DNA of 64,000 nucleotides from Lepidostoma basale (GCA_022606425.2 JAHDVF020000742.1:310001-374000), one strand, 5' to 3'. Numbered from the stretch's first letter, positions 1 to 10,700 are shown. The notes: generated by a model from the letters alone, not told the origin. A program made the numbers and translations.

Positions 1-239
1 ACATAGTCTAAATTGAATTTTACAACGGTAAAAATTCGAAGAACAAATGTTCAGCCGAGATTGAAGTCACTTCACGGAAATTAAGACCGTTAAGTTTTCT
101 GGCGCGATCGTTTTTTGTTACATAAGTACTTACTTACGAAAACCATTAAATTTAAACAAAGAATACAAAGAGTTCAACGTCCTTATTTGTTTATTTGAAG
201 TTATTGTTAATTTTGAATTTGAAACACAACACTTTTTTA

Positions 240-425
240 TTAACTAACTAATCATCGCGCCGTCTTCCCAAAGGGTAGGCAGAAAGAATGGACTGCCACA
301 CTTTAACCGATGCGGCACTCCATCCTTCTCTTTTCTGTGTCAGGGTTGCGAACCTCAACGCCACCAAAAGGCATCTCCCGCGCATACTTCACAAAACGTG
401 CGTCCAACTTATATAAAATACAATG
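240..425 (-). mobile_element. NA-A short non-autonomous element, copy 1
   Basis: The complement of this stretch matches copies at 11808-12082, 35005-35322, 35680-35967 and 50401-50705. All share the core GGAGATGCCTATTGGTGGCG followed by GGTTCGCAACC. They end in the same 3' sequence as RTE-A LINEs, a GGGGAGACGGCGTGATGG-like block plus (GTTA)n. This copy begins in TTAACTAACTAA and is diverged. It has no coding capacity. I infer a SINE-like element mobilised by RTE-A machinery. Confidence 0.6.
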
Positions 426-502
426 ATATAAAATAAAATAACAAAATAAAAATAATTCTACACATTCTTACACTTTAGTTTATTCGATATCTTTATAAAA
501 TA

Positions 503-965
503 ACTAATTAACTAACTAACCATCACGCCGTCTCCCCGGAGGTGTAGGCAGAAAGAATGGAACGCCACACGGTTCTGTCCTGACATGCTTCTCTCGATTC
601 CTCATGTCATACATCTTGTCATGCACGCACGTCGATTTCTCCGACTCATCACGTGACCGACATTTAATATTTAATTGATTTGATCGTGCCACATTTTCCT
701 CGCCCTTCCTCAATTTCTAGCTCTGTTCACGCCGTTTACATATACTTTTTTCACCATTCTGTTTTCACTCATTCTTTCCATGTGTCCAAACTATCTTAAC
801 GACCCTTTCCTTATTTTGTTCATAACACTTTCATTCGCACCGCATTATCTTCTTATACTTGCATTTGACACTCTATCATATATAGATTTACTACACATTC
901 GTCTTAGAGATCTCATTTCTACTGCATTTCTTCTACTTTCATACTTCTTTTACCAGTTTCATCTC
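503..965 (-). mobile_element. RTE-A LINE, 3' fragment
   Basis: The complement encodes the C-terminal region of an endonuclease/reverse-transcriptase-type LINE, with stops. The 3' end lies at the low-coordinate side, with (AACT)n followed by CATCACGCCGTCTCCCC. The high-coordinate end joins a Penelope-like terminal-repeat piece at about 966. It is decayed and 5'-truncated. Confidence 0.7.
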
Positions 966-1140
966 AGGACAATGTTTCGGAGGTAACCTCCATCTTCAGG
1001 TGTCAATATATTACTATACTGACACCTCCGAAACATTGTCGTGTTTTTATATTATTATTTTTTTATTTTTATAAAGATATTGAATAAACTAAAGTGGAAA
1101 GTATACATTGTTGTGTTTCAAATTTGAAATTTACAATGAA
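966..1140. repeat. Penelope-like terminal repeat piece with hammerhead-like motif, inverted pair
   Basis: On the minus strand about 968-1010 carry CTGAAGA, a GGAGG/CCTCC hairpin, GAAA and a GTC. On the plus strand 1021-1045 repeat the CCTCCGAAACATTGTC part without the first half of the core. Downstream sequence resembles the AATTCCA...GTTAACG tail shared by other copies (7060, 12660, 34530 and 53390). The minus copy abuts RTE-A just past its GTC, so helix I is lost. Confidence 0.5.
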
Positions 1141-1196
1141 ATTCCAGTCCTAACGTCTATACGAGTATATTGTTTAATTATTATTGAATGATGAAA

Positions 1197-1680
1197 GTAG
1201 AATAAATGTAGTAGAAATGAGATCTCTTAGACGAATGTGTAAAATTATGTGTATAATAGAGTGTCTAATGAAAATATAAGAAGTGAATGCAGCGGGAATG
1301 AAAGTGTTATGAACATAATAATGATAGGAATTTTAAGATGGTTTGGTGACTTGGAAAGAATGGACGAAGAAATAATGGTTTAAAAAAAGTAATTGTTAAA
1401 TATGTAAATTGAACTAGAAATAGAAAAAGACTGAGGAAGCGCTGCAAAAACGTATTTAAAAAGATTTTCGCAATTCACAATGGAAAAAAAATTGACGACG
1501 GAAGAGGAAAACATGGCATGATCAAATTAATCAATTGCTAAAAGGCGGTCACATTCAAAGTAAAAAAAATCGACGATCGTTGTATGTTACTATGTATGAT
1601 TATAAAAGAACCTCGAGAGGTATGTCAGTATGTCTACAGTAAATCTCCAGTGTGGCGGTTCATTCCATCTGTCTTCGTCG
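1197..1680 (+). mobile_element. RTE-A LINE, decayed fragment
   Basis: Plus-strand remnant matching the RTE-A blocks for MRSLRRMC, then LRWFG, then TWHDQINQLLKGGH, then the CAGTGTGGCGGTTCATTC 3' block. Stop codons and an insertion near 1440-1500 interrupt it. It is not functional. Confidence 0.6.
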
Positions 1681-1815
1681 ACTGATAATCATGGGCATGA
1701 TAGAGGGATGTCGGGATTTGGCAGTAGGCAGTTGTCCTGGTTGCGGAATATAAGGAAGTAAACAGGAATATTTTCGCTGCAGATTGCCAATGTTGGGGGA
1801 CCTGACACGGCACCA
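1655..1815 (+). mobile_element. possible LINE C-terminal fragment
   Basis: The plus strand reads SGFGSRQLSWLRNIRK, a stop, TGIF and DTAPKKNKN. This resembles the SWLxNIRxWTG...DR pattern common at LINE C-termini. It is short and degenerate, so the assignment is weak. Confidence 0.3.
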
Positions 1816-1927
1816 AAGAAGAACAAGAATTGTTAAAATAAGTTATTTAGAAAAATATTGTTTATTTGTCTTTTTATTTTTTATATATTTTGTATATGCA
1901 ACACTAACTTTAAAAAAAATATAATAA

Positions 1928-1972
1928 AATATCAGACATGTTTCGGACAACCGGTCCTTCTTCAGTGATATT
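1928..1972 (-). ncRNA. hammerhead-ribozyme-like motif, intact core
   Basis: Read on the minus strand: helix I strands AATATCA and TGATATT pair over seven bases. The core CTGAAGA fits CUGANGA. Helix II is GGAC/GTCC with a five-base loop, followed by GAAA, then the palindrome ACATGT and the cleavage triplet GTC. The core positions I can check fit the hammerhead consensus. The deviation is one extra A between CTGAAGA and helix II. The palindromic helix III is so short that a dimeric (double) hammerhead is more likely than a monomer. Activity is untested. Confidence 0.6.
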
Positions 1973-2087
1973 ATAAAGATACATTTTTTTAAAATATTAT
2001 AAAATTGTTTACAAATATGATCAGTTTTGACAGATGTTATAATGATTTATTTTAGAACGTTTATGCTTTTGTTGTGTGCGCAGTAAA

Positions 2088-2174
2088 GATAATGGCGTTG
2101 AAATTTTGCATGATAATAATATAATAAGCAATCTCGAAATTTTTGAAATTAAAAAAGCAATGAAAATATTATAA
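2088..2174 (+). pseudogene. C-terminal remnant of a Penelope-like ORF
   Basis: Twenty-eight codons ending in TAA at 2172-2174 read as GVEILHDNN followed by NLEIFEIKKAMK. An ILH...NxLExxEIxK pattern is typical of the last residues of Penelope-like (GIY-YIG) proteins. Only this tail survives, between two inverted ribozyme-bearing repeats. Confidence 0.4.
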
Positions 2175-2404
2175 ATAATCAAATAAATTTAACGACAAGT
2201 CCAATATTTGATTTATTTCGTTTGTTGTTAGTAATTACCTGAACCCCAATAAGGACTTTAAATTATTATTTTAAATTTTAAATTGATTCATAATATTTGT
2301 TATAACAAAAGCATGAACGTTTCAAAATAAATCTTTATAACATCTATCAAAACTGATCATATTTGTAAACAATTTTATAATATTTTAAATAAATGTATCT
2401 TTAT

Positions 2405-2449
2405 AATATCACTGCGGAAGGACCGATTGTCCGAAACATGTCTGATATT
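2405..2449 (+). ncRNA. hammerhead-like motif, mutated core
   Basis: This is the inverted partner of 1928-1972. Helix I (AATATCA/TGATATT), helix II (GGAC/GTCC), GAAA and ACATGTC are preserved. The core reads CTGCGGA instead of CTGANGA, so the invariant A6 is C. It is predicted inactive. Confidence 0.6.
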
Positions 2450-2499
2450 TAATTTGATTTTTTTTAAAGTTAGTGTTGTACTCGTATATACAACGTATA

Positions 2500-3160
2500 T
2501 AAAAAAGAAAGAGACAAATACAATATCTACAACACAAAGTACTCGTATGTTGAATATAGAAGAAATATTGGTTATATTATATTTCAGTTTATATTAATAA
2601 GATTTTTTTGTAGTAAACCTATAGGTATTGTTTATGATTCAGATGTATCTGTGAAATACCGCAGATTAAATTCGAATCATCAAAACTGACTGAATTCATC
2701 ATAATATTCGTAACGCTACCATCACCTTCTAGGAGACTCTATTATTCCACGTTTGACGAATAGACACCCTAACATGGTCATCGGATCCTTTATTTTTTTG
2801 TCACGTTCGTGGGTAGGGACCTACTTTAATTAATGTTTATCTTTCGAATTCGCAGAATTAAATTTTATTATCAATCGAAATCCTTAATTGATTCTTCAGA
2901 CACTCTTGCTTCTCAGAAGTTATATTAGCCAAATTGATTTTCAGTATTTTTCCTGGCAAGACATTTCAAGTTAATAAAAACAAAGGTATCAACTCAGTTT
3001 CTTCTGTGAAATCACGTTTTTTGGTAAGTGATACTAAAATACTTAGAAAAACAGTAACGGAAGTTTGAAGTAAACTTGTTTTTGAGGTCTTAGGGATAAA
3101 AACACTTAAATAAATATATATTTTTTGTTTTATTATTGAATTCTATGAAAACATTCGTTT
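2500..3160. other. AT-rich stretch, nothing recognised
   Basis: No open frame, repeat copy or RNA gene could be supported here. Confidence 0.5.
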
Positions 3161-3164
3161 TATA

Positions 3165-3430
3165 GATGTTGATATGACGTCATGGACCGAGTGGCAAAAT
3201 TGAAATGGCAATGGGCTGGACACTTGGCTTGACAGGGTGACAACAGATGGGGACCCAGGATACTCAGTTGGAGACCATGGGCAAATAGGCGAAGTGTCGG
3301 AAGGCCACTGATGAGATGGACCGATGATATTGTCAAAAGGGTTGGAAAATCTTGGATACGAAGGGGGCAGGATAGAGACGAGTGGAGGAAATTGGAAGAG
3401 GCAGTGGAGGGAAGAAGGCTAGCAAAGAAG
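3165..3430 (+). mobile_element. RTE-B LINE C-terminal fragment
   Basis: The plus strand encodes, across shifted frames, VAKLKWQWAGHLA, a stop, then RRSVGRPLMRWTDDI and DEWRKLEEAV. This is the C-terminal segment of the RTE-B family. It ends in (GAA)n and is non-functional. Confidence 0.65.
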
Positions 3431-3450
3431 AAGAAGAAGAAGACGATAAT

Positions 3451-3770
3451 ATGCTTCTTCATCTTCTTCTCATTTTAGACCTATGGTCTGTACCTGTTGT
3501 CAGGCTGGCCTCTCTTGGGAGATTGACTCCCAGCTATCCCTCCATCTCTTTGGCGGTCTTCCAGTAGGACGATAGCCAACAGGAATCTGATGCACCACAA
3601 CGTCTACGATGTTGAAGGGCATCTATCCTCTGCACGTGTGCATTCGAGTGTCATCTGCCTCATCTGACATTATCTCCCACCTTGCAGATTTCGCGGATAG
3701 CCGTGTTCCTTGCCTTAACTCGAAGAGTCTCTAAGCATCCGCATCTCTGCCACCAGCATTTTTTACAGGG
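3451..3770 (-). mobile_element. RTE-D LINE fragment
   Basis: The complement matches the family seen best at 33470-33890: RMRTL, RDRIR, DIVRW, RRPPKRW..., then the 3' block for GQPDxRNRPMVYK. Frameshifts and stops are present. Confidence 0.6.
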
Positions 3771-3959
3771 TCTTGCATGGGCTGCTTTCAATAAACTGTC
3801 CTATATTCCAAACCAAACTAAAGTCCAAACGACTCACGAACCACCCGAAGCAACATACATCTAACATGTATATCCTTCTTATACTGATATACAGATTTGA
3901 AACAACCACGTCCATAAAAAGAACGGTATAGAAACAGTGGACAATAGAGATAAAGATGT

Positions 3960-4195
3960 TAACATCAGTCTGAAATGAAAGAAATTGAATTGATGACAGA
4001 ACGGAGCAAAAGTTGCCGATGTAGCGTGCAAAAGAGCTCCATTGAAGTGAAATTGGGTTGGCCATATAGCAAGGACAACGGATGATCGGTGGACCAGAGG
4101 CGACCAAGAATCGGGCACAACTACAAGCAAAATGATCGGATGACATCAAACTATTGGCAGAAGATCAAAGGCACAAAATGGCGACGGTTAGAGAG
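3960..4195 (+). mobile_element. LINE C-terminal fragment (RTE-B-like)
   Basis: The frame reads NWVGHIARTTDDRWT, a pattern common to LINE C-termini (WAGHxAR..DxRW). The fragment is short and diverged. Confidence 0.45.
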
Positions 4196-4685
4196 TTGTG
4201 GAAGTCGGTCATCATCATCGGCTGTCCCTCGTGTCCGAGGAAGACTGTCCTTCACGGTTGTGGGTCCGCGTGTAACTGAAGAGCCCAATCCTGGATCCAC
4301 ATATTTTGGGGCATCTGGGGCAGGGGAAGGCGCTTGTAATGGAGCCGCCACCGTCTCCCAGTGGTCTCTCCTTTCTCCTCCTCCTCCTCTCAGCGGCATC
4401 GTCAGTGCGCTGTGCTTCAGAGTCTTGTGTGCCTTTATGTACTGCTGTTCTCCACCTAGGTCTGTCCTCTGCAGTCTTTCACCAGCAATCACAGTCGATG
4501 CCTGTCTTTTGTAGGTTTCCTTTAAGGGAGTCCCTAAAGCACTTCCTTTGGCCACCGTGTGAGCGTTTTCCTTGGGTAAGCTGAGAGTACATAATCTTCC
4601 TTGGGAGTCTTGCTTCAGGCATTCTGACGACGTGTCCAGCTTCCGTTTGTGGAAGTCGGTAAAGGAGGCCTATATCTACCACTGA
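4196..4685 (-). mobile_element. LINE-E C-terminal fragment
   Basis: The minus strand encodes VVRMPEARLPRKIMYSQL, then GKRSHGGQRKCFRDSL and further C-terminal sequence. A sister copy is at 29106-29547. The overlapping plus-strand open frames (4089-4584) are shadows of this fragment. Confidence 0.7.
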
Positions 4686-4689
4686 AATA

Positions 4690-5125
4690 TTAATGGTTGA
4701 TGATTATGAAAATATACTTTCAACTAAGCTCTTTTGTAATAGAATCCAACAAGTTATGAGTCAAAATTGGATGTTAAAATAGGTATTTTAGTTAAGTCGT
4801 GAATAAGGAAAAATTAGTTGAACGGAAAAGGAAACACGCAACTCACTGCGCCCAGTTATTTGGGGTTAATTGACATTTGAGTAATTTACAAGAAAATCTA
4901 TATCGATTTATTCCTCAAGCTAAAAATAAATATTCAGGCACGCACATTTGACGCGCGTTGTGTTCTCGGAAATGTTTCGATCCATGAGTTATCGGAAACA
5001 TAAATATTAGTTAATAAGCACAGAGTTATTACACATGTAAAAGTAAAAACCTAAGTGTATACATATATAAATGTATTTTTATTTTTGTGTTAGTGAAACA
5101 TGGAACTACCAAAATAAGGATTAAA
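4690..5125. other. AT-rich spacer, nothing recognised
   Basis: No gene or repeat copy could be supported between the LINE-E fragment and a short RTE-A scrap. Confidence 0.4.
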
Positions 5126-5126
5126 G

Positions 5127-5205
5127 TAAAATAAATGCAGTTGAAATGAGATCTCTTAGACGAATGTGTAATAAAAATCTGTGCATGATAGAGTGTCAAA
5201 TGCAA
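5127..5205 (+). mobile_element. RTE-A scrap
   Basis: It matches the RTE-A block encoding INAVEMRSLRRMC followed by the CATGATAGAGTGTC segment. It is too short to define ends. Confidence 0.5.
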
Positions 5206-5241
5206 ATGTAATATAAAAACAACATTTTGAATGTATACAAA

Positions 5242-5480
5242 TTATTGTAGAGAAATACTGGATTTTACCCATTTTCTTTCAAATTTAATTACTTCCAAAA
5301 AATTGTCAGACGTGGTGGTCGTAAGAAAGGCGGAATGGGGAATGTTGTTAAACATAAAGCGATCGCTCAACCCAACCAATGACAGGTCATTCAAGTCCTG
5401 TAACCGCCTCGGCCACCAAATTCTGTTCCCATAAAAACAATTTACATCTTCGTCTCTATTGAGATACAATTAATCCTTAT
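5242..5480 (-). repeat. SINE-like repeat with tRNA-like A box, copy 1
   Basis: The complement contains GTGGCCGAGGCGGTTA, resembling the A box of a tRNA-Leu or tRNA-Ser head. The block CCTGTCATTGGTTGGGTT follows. A diverged copy is at 49860-50105. The open frame across it is probably incidental. Confidence 0.4.
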
Positions 5481-5749
5481 AAAAAAATAATATAAGAAGT
5501 TAGAAATTATAAAGAAATGGCGAATTTTATTTTATTGTTTTTAAAGATTAAAAAAATTATGTATATAAATATATAAATAGTAATTATATATACGAGTATG
5601 TTGTTTCGCCTTGCGATAGAGTTCTCAAAAGTTTGAGAATGTCCACGCAAAGCGAAATATATATAATTTAAAAAAATCTCTGTAAAGCCGATAAAACAAT
5701 CGCGTTTTCATTATAATTTGTAATGGAGTTTTACAAAATAAAAAACACA

Positions 5750-6445
5750 ACCATTAATAATAAGAAGTGAGTTATGGACAAAATAATGAATGGCTCATTT
5801 AGATGGTTTGAACACATGAAAATAATGAATGGAGAAAGAATAATAAATAAAGTATATGCTAACGATGTAAACGGAATAAGATATAGCGGAAGACCGATAA
5901 AACGTGGCACGATGAAATCAATCAAATATTAAATTTCGGCCAGGTGAGAAGTCGCAGAAATGACACGATGTATTTTTTATTTTGATTTATTTTTTTATTT
6001 TACTTTTACATGATAAAAAAGATAAAAAGATAAAAAAGTTTATGAACTCTACTCTTTTTTGATAAAAAAGTTTATGAACTCTACTTGTTACACTAGGCAT
6101 GGCCTGTATCGTGGCAACTACATAAAATAGCATGTTGGTGGAATTGTCAGTAACATGGCGGTTTGTTAGTATTTGTTAGTAATCTTATTTTTACATTGGT
6201 TACTTATCGTAACATGATGATATAATTAAAATTGAATGCTAGGAAAGTTGAAATAATAAATTTACATACTAGGATAGAAAATCTCTTTAAATCGAATAGA
6301 AAAAACATTTTCTACCTCTATGGTTGACCCCTTTACGAGTATATGTATGAATGTCAAGAATGAGAGATTTATGTCAGGGAAGAACAGTGTGGCGGTCCAT
6401 TTTTTCTGCGTATCCCTTAGGGGAGACAGCGTGAAGGTTAGTTAG
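5750..6445 (+). mobile_element. RTE-A LINE fragment interrupted by AT-rich insertion
   Basis: Family blocks run to about 5975. They resume at about 6355 with the CAGTGTGGCGGTCCATT...GGGGAGACAGCGTG 3' end and GTTAGTTAG tail. The intervening 380 bp are unrelated AT-rich sequence. Confidence 0.6.
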
Positions 6446-6478
6446 CTGTTTTAATTATAAATAAAATAAAAACATTTT

Positions 6479-7095
6479 GAAATTGAAAAATAGCGCTGTT
6501 TATTTTCCACTTAAATATTATATATCACAACATGTTTCGGCATTAATAACAGCAGTAAATTAAACAAACTAGAATCTTTGGAAATCCATAAGTCGATGAA
6601 GTTGGGAGAAATCATTATTAATCGGATTCCTCCATTTATTCCTTTCTCCTTAAATACCCTTTCTACTTTTAATCTTACAAACTCCCATTTCTGTAATATT
6701 TTCAACGCAAATTAATCAATCATTCAAGGCAAAATATGTCTTTACAAAAGTATGTTTTTTTTTTAAATTACAGTTTTATTTTATCACTTATAATTATTAT
6801 GTGTTAAAAAATGATTATTAGTTCTTAAAGTAATAAGTCCAGGTAATTTTTATTAAACTCAAATGTACATAAATGTTCCTTTGTATAATATTATATCGAT
6901 TTTCAAATGTGTTTTTATAAGTCTTTCAATATTTAGTTTTTTGTTATATATTTACACCTGAAGATAGAGGTCTCCTCCGAAACATGTGATATTAAATATT
7001 TATGTGGAAAATAAACAGCGTTATTTTTCAATTTCAAAGAGTATTACAATGGAATTCCACAGTGTTAATGCCTTAACTTTCAATTAAATAAATGT
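6479..7095. mobile_element. Penelope-like inverted terminal repeats
   Basis: Arms 6479-6541 (minus) and 6978-7042 (plus) match in inverted orientation around about 435 bp. A hammerhead-like motif starts at 6963 with CTGAAGA, a GAGG/CCTC hairpin and GAAACATGT. The base after GU is G rather than A, C or U, so cleavage is not expected. The tail ends in GGAATTCCACAGTGTTAA. Confidence 0.5.
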
Positions 7096-7453
7096 ATGTT
7101 TTTAATCAAAAAGGAGGATACTTCACGCAAAAATGTGAATTATCCTTATTTTTTATTATATTTTAAAATTATTTGGAAAACAAGCATTGAAGGTTTTCCA
7201 AGAATATAGTGTATTTATAACTGGAAATATGACAATTTTATGCAAACAGTTAACAAATAAACGTGTATACTTTTCCCATGAATTAGTCATGACTTTTTTG
7301 TGCGTAATTAGATAAACGTTTTATAAAGATGATGCAACAGAAAAATGCAACTAGTATATGTATATACGATATTTTTGAAACCAACATACTCGTAAATGTT
7401 TGCCTAAGATGTAGGTACGCCATGTAATATTATTTGGTACTAAATAAGATATA

Positions 7454-8743
7454 CCGTAAACCGGGGTTAAATTGCATCACTTTTTAATAACTTTTCAGTA
7501 AAATTGAATTTTTTCATAGAGGAGATGAGGTGTGTTTTTGACAATAAATGGCATGGTTATATAGTATATTCCCTTTACTTTTTTGTGGTTTTAAGTACAT
7601 TTTGTAGATTCATATTCAAGCTTTAATTTTTTGAAAAATGATGCAAAGTAACCCCTATGGCGGGGTGACTTTGCATCATTTTTTTTTTCTTCAGTATCTT
7701 AATAGTTTCCACATGGACATGCAAAATAACATCATAAAACAGTTTCGGGCATCTTCCAAATCTAGCCATATTTTAAAAATATTTTAGAATCTTAATAAAA
7801 TACAAATTTCGGGTGTTTTGATTAATAACTTAATTTAAATTTACCTACACGCATATCACAAAGAAAATAAGATAAAAATCACCCTTAAAATATTTGGAAG
7901 CTTTCACATAATTAATATATATATATATATAATCTATAATCATACAAATAATGACTAAACTAAAATACCCAAAAAAAAAACATTTTAACTTTTTTTCCAT
8001 CTATTTTTTTTGAGTTCACCAGAAGGACGCTTTCAAACCAATCATAGAATGTTGCTGCTTCAAACCATCCCGAGGTTGAATGATGATACCCACACCCTTC
8101 AGGCCCACCTTCTGTCCATGTCGTCCATAAGTGAGCTGATTTATAAACCACGAATGGCGGCAACATTTTTCCAGCAGTACTACCACAGATCATAAATGCA
8201 TATCGCCTACTTCCAACCTTTCTTTTATATAGGTACTCTGCCCATAGCTAAAAATATTTTTCAAATAAATAACTCAAATATGTAAAGTTTACCGTAAAAA
8301 ATTAGAAATGGGGTAACTTTGCATCTGATGCAATCTAACTCCAAATTCGTTGAAAATGAGATAACTTCCAAAATTAATCACTAAAATTATATTTTGGTAA
8401 ATTTTGTAAGAAATACTAGTATTATCAAATAGATGACAAAATTAAAACATACGAAACCACTTTACTCGCCTTAGAATGATATACACTGTCGAAGATGTGA
8501 TAGGAATTACCTATAGTAATTATTCATAAAAACTGCACAACCTATCCAAACCGCTAATCACTCAGCACTAAAGTACCATATTGAATGGAAAATAACCTCA
8601 GGTAAGAGTGAAAAGTTACATCTATTGAATGTTTGAAGAAACAATAAGTTATAGTTAGTAGCAACGACAACACATGTCTCCAAAAACTTTTTTTTTTTGA
8701 TGCAAAGTTACCTTTGATGGTGCAATTTAACCCCGTTTTACGG
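7454..8743 (-). mobile_element. pogo/jerky-like DNA transposon, 1290 bp
   Basis: Terminal inverted repeats begin CCGTAAACCGGGGTTAAATT, match over about 26 bp and are flanked by TA on both sides (7452-7453 and 8744-8745). The inside encodes a fragment of a DDE transposase (7960-8193, minus). The remaining transposase sequence is lost. Confidence 0.8.
7960..8193 (-). pseudogene. DDE_1-type (pogo/jerky) transposase fragment
   Basis: The reading frame contains CGSTAGKMLPPFVVYKSAHLW and SGWFEAATFYDWFES. These are characteristic of the middle of pogo/jerky DDE transposases. The frame ends in low-complexity sequence before the catalytic DN motif, so it is inactive. Confidence 0.75.
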
Positions 8744-8821
8744 TACAGTATATTTATAGTAACTAATGTTTGCTTTAGATGTTGACAGTGAGATGTACGA
8801 CATGTAGGAACATTATTTTAT

Positions 8822-8868
8822 AATTCTTCTTCTTTCTTCTTTCTTCTTTCTTCTTTCTTCTTCTTCAG
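8822..8868. repeat. (CTTCTTT)n microsatellite
   Basis: A short pyrimidine tract of CTTCTTT-type repeats at the 3' edge of the adjacent RTE-B copy. It is probably that element's tail. Confidence 0.7.
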
Positions 8869-9130
8869 CCTATTCCCGTCTACTCTTGGACAAAGGCCTC
8901 CTCCATTCGCTTTCGTGTTAATCTGTCTTGTGCAGACTGCATCCAGGTTATTCCGACGTGTCTGTTCAGATCATCCTTCCACCGTAGTTGCGATCGCCCT
9001 GCACTTCTCTTTGGCGTCCACGGTCAGCAGTCTTCTTGTCCATTTTTCATCTGAGCTTCTGGCTACGTGACCTGCCCATTGCCATTTTAGAGTAGCCACC
9101 CGGTGGATGATGTCAGTGACCTTTGTTTTT
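8855..9130 (-). mobile_element. RTE-B LINE C-terminal fragment
   Basis: The complement encodes VTDIIHRVATLKWQWAGHVA, then RSSDEKWTRRLL and the family 3' end. Its 5' edge joins a Penelope-like terminal repeat at 9131. Confidence 0.7.
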
Positions 9131-9262
9131 TCTCTCATGTATCCTCCGAAACATGTCGCGTTTTTTAATATTTTGTGGATTGCAAAGTTATTTTCAATTT
9201 CCAAGGTGTATTACTATGGAATTCCACAGTGTTATAATGCCTTAGATTTCAATAATATGATA
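9131..9262 (+). repeat. Penelope-like terminal-repeat fragment
   Basis: It starts inside helix II of the hammerhead-like motif (TCCTCCGAAACATGTCGCG). It runs through the family's TTTTCAATTTCC and GGAATTCCACAGTGTTATAA blocks. The first half of the ribozyme is missing. Confidence 0.5.
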
Positions 9263-9264
9263 CT

Positions 9265-9775
9265 TTTGGTTAAATATTGGACTAAGAACTTCGTCGATGG
9301 AGTTTTAGGACATCATCATATATAGAAACGTGTAAAACGAAATGCGTCATTTACTGACAATCAATTATTAAAAAAAAATGTATACAATTTTGAATGGTTT
9401 ACATTGACGTCGAAAATCAATATTTTTGGACTCGAATGTCTGGATTAACGTTTCTTATTGTACAGAAGAAATAAGGAAAAACATTATTAATTATTTCGAG
9501 GAAACCGCAAAGAACTTGTATGACGTGGGTAATGAATGTATTAATAAGCATATGAGGAATTTAATTAACATAAAATAATTAAATAGAATGCACGTCTATG
9601 TTCTCGATAAAATGAGCATACATTAATGACATCTCAAATCAGTTTCCTGTAAATATAACACATGCACCCATACTGAGAATCCATTAGACTTAACGACGTA
9701 TGTAAATATTGAAGTGACAGTCGATGCGAGCCAAAATACACTTATTTTCTTCTATATAATAATATACATATATAA
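9265..9775. other. no gene recognised
   Basis: AT-rich sequence without an open frame or recognised repeat. Confidence 0.4.
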
Positions 9776-9777
9776 GG

Positions 9778-9965
9778 TTCTAGGTTCGATTCCCGGCGAT
9801 GGCAGTGTGATTGTAACACTGTCTTTGGTCTGGTGTAGAATTCTCGTGACAATAAAATGGCGATAGATTGGCTACCTGTCACATGTCACGAGAATCAATA
9901 TATCAGCTTAAAAACAAATTGTATACTGTAATTGGGTTCAAGCGACCTGTTGTATAGGTAAAAAC
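9778..9965 (+). mobile_element. tRNA-derived SINE, 5'-truncated
   Basis: It retains the B box GGTTCGATTCC and the body (CACTGTCTTTGGTCTGGTGT, then ATGGCGATAGATTGGCTACC). It ends in TTGGGTTCAAGCGACCTGTT plus an A-rich tail. The A box is missing. Confidence 0.75.
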
Positions 9966-10094
9966 AAAATAATAAAAAAATAAATAAAAAAATAAAAAAA
10001 ATAATAAGTTATGAAAACCCTTTAGCACTTTTCAGAAACATGTTTCGGACTGTATACACCCCTCTTCGGTGTTTTTTTTTTGTACACAAGATGA

Positions 10095-10700
10095 ATTCGT
10101 AAATCTTCTTCTTCTCCTTATAGACCATTGGTCTGTTCCTGAAATCAGGCTGGCCTGTCTTAGGAGGTTGACTCCCAACTATCTCTCCATCTTTTCGGCG
10201 GTCTTCCGGGGGGGTGGCACCTGGCAGGAATCTGATGCGCCACAGCGTGTGGGATTCTGGTGTGATCCATCTTCTGCACGTGGGCATTCCAGTATCTTCT
10301 GCGTTGTATGCTCCATCTCACGACATCCTCCACCTTGCAGATCTCGCGGATAGCCGTGTCCTCACCCTATCTCGAATAGTCTTTCCTGCTATCATCCTCA
10401 GCGTCCTCATCTCTGCCACCCGTACTTTAACCTTCGTTCTTGTGGTATCCGCTCTGGTCTCAATGGTATATGTCAATATAGGCCTTACGCAGGTTTTATA
10501 TATTCTGACCTTACTGTCAGTTTTGGTATACGTGTTTTTCCATATTATATCTATCCTTGAAACAACCGCCGAAGCCTTGTAGACTTGTCCTATTATTTCA
10601 CTGACAAGATCATTTTGACTGAGCAGATCCACTCCCAGATATCTAAACTTTGTAACCTGTTCCAGTATTCTGTCATTTGAGGATAACCTGTATCCTAATG
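10095..10700 (-). mobile_element. RTE-D LINE fragment
   Basis: The complement encodes RPILTYTIETRADTTRTK, then RVAEMRTLRMIAGKTIRDRV and, after frame changes, the MPTCRRWITPESHTLWRIRF region. It is non-functional. A degenerate Penelope-like motif (about 10025-10075) sits at its 3' side. Confidence 0.65.

Larger units (their letters stand above)
1889..2494. mobile_element. Penelope-like element remnant: two inverted terminal repeats around a short ORF end
   Basis: Arms of about 190 bp (1889-2077 and 2302-2494) are inverted copies of each other, separated by about 225 bp. Each arm contains a hammerhead-ribozyme-like motif. The spacer contains the end of an open frame (2088-2174) resembling Penelope-like ORF C-termini. 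Hammerhead motifs in Penelope-like terminal repeats are established; assigning this copy to that group is inference. Confidence 0.6.

Noticed and set aside
3763..4149. Minus-strand 128-codon gene
   Set aside because: It crosses the border between two LINE fragments and its peptide is unrecognisable and Phe/Ser-rich.
4089..4584. Plus-strand genes of 141 and 92 codons
   Set aside because: They lie antisense to a clear LINE-E C-terminal fragment and show no motif.
5242..5469. Conserved protein shared with 49930-50040
   Set aside because: The shared peptide follows from a shared tRNA-like repeat; the second copy has an early stop.
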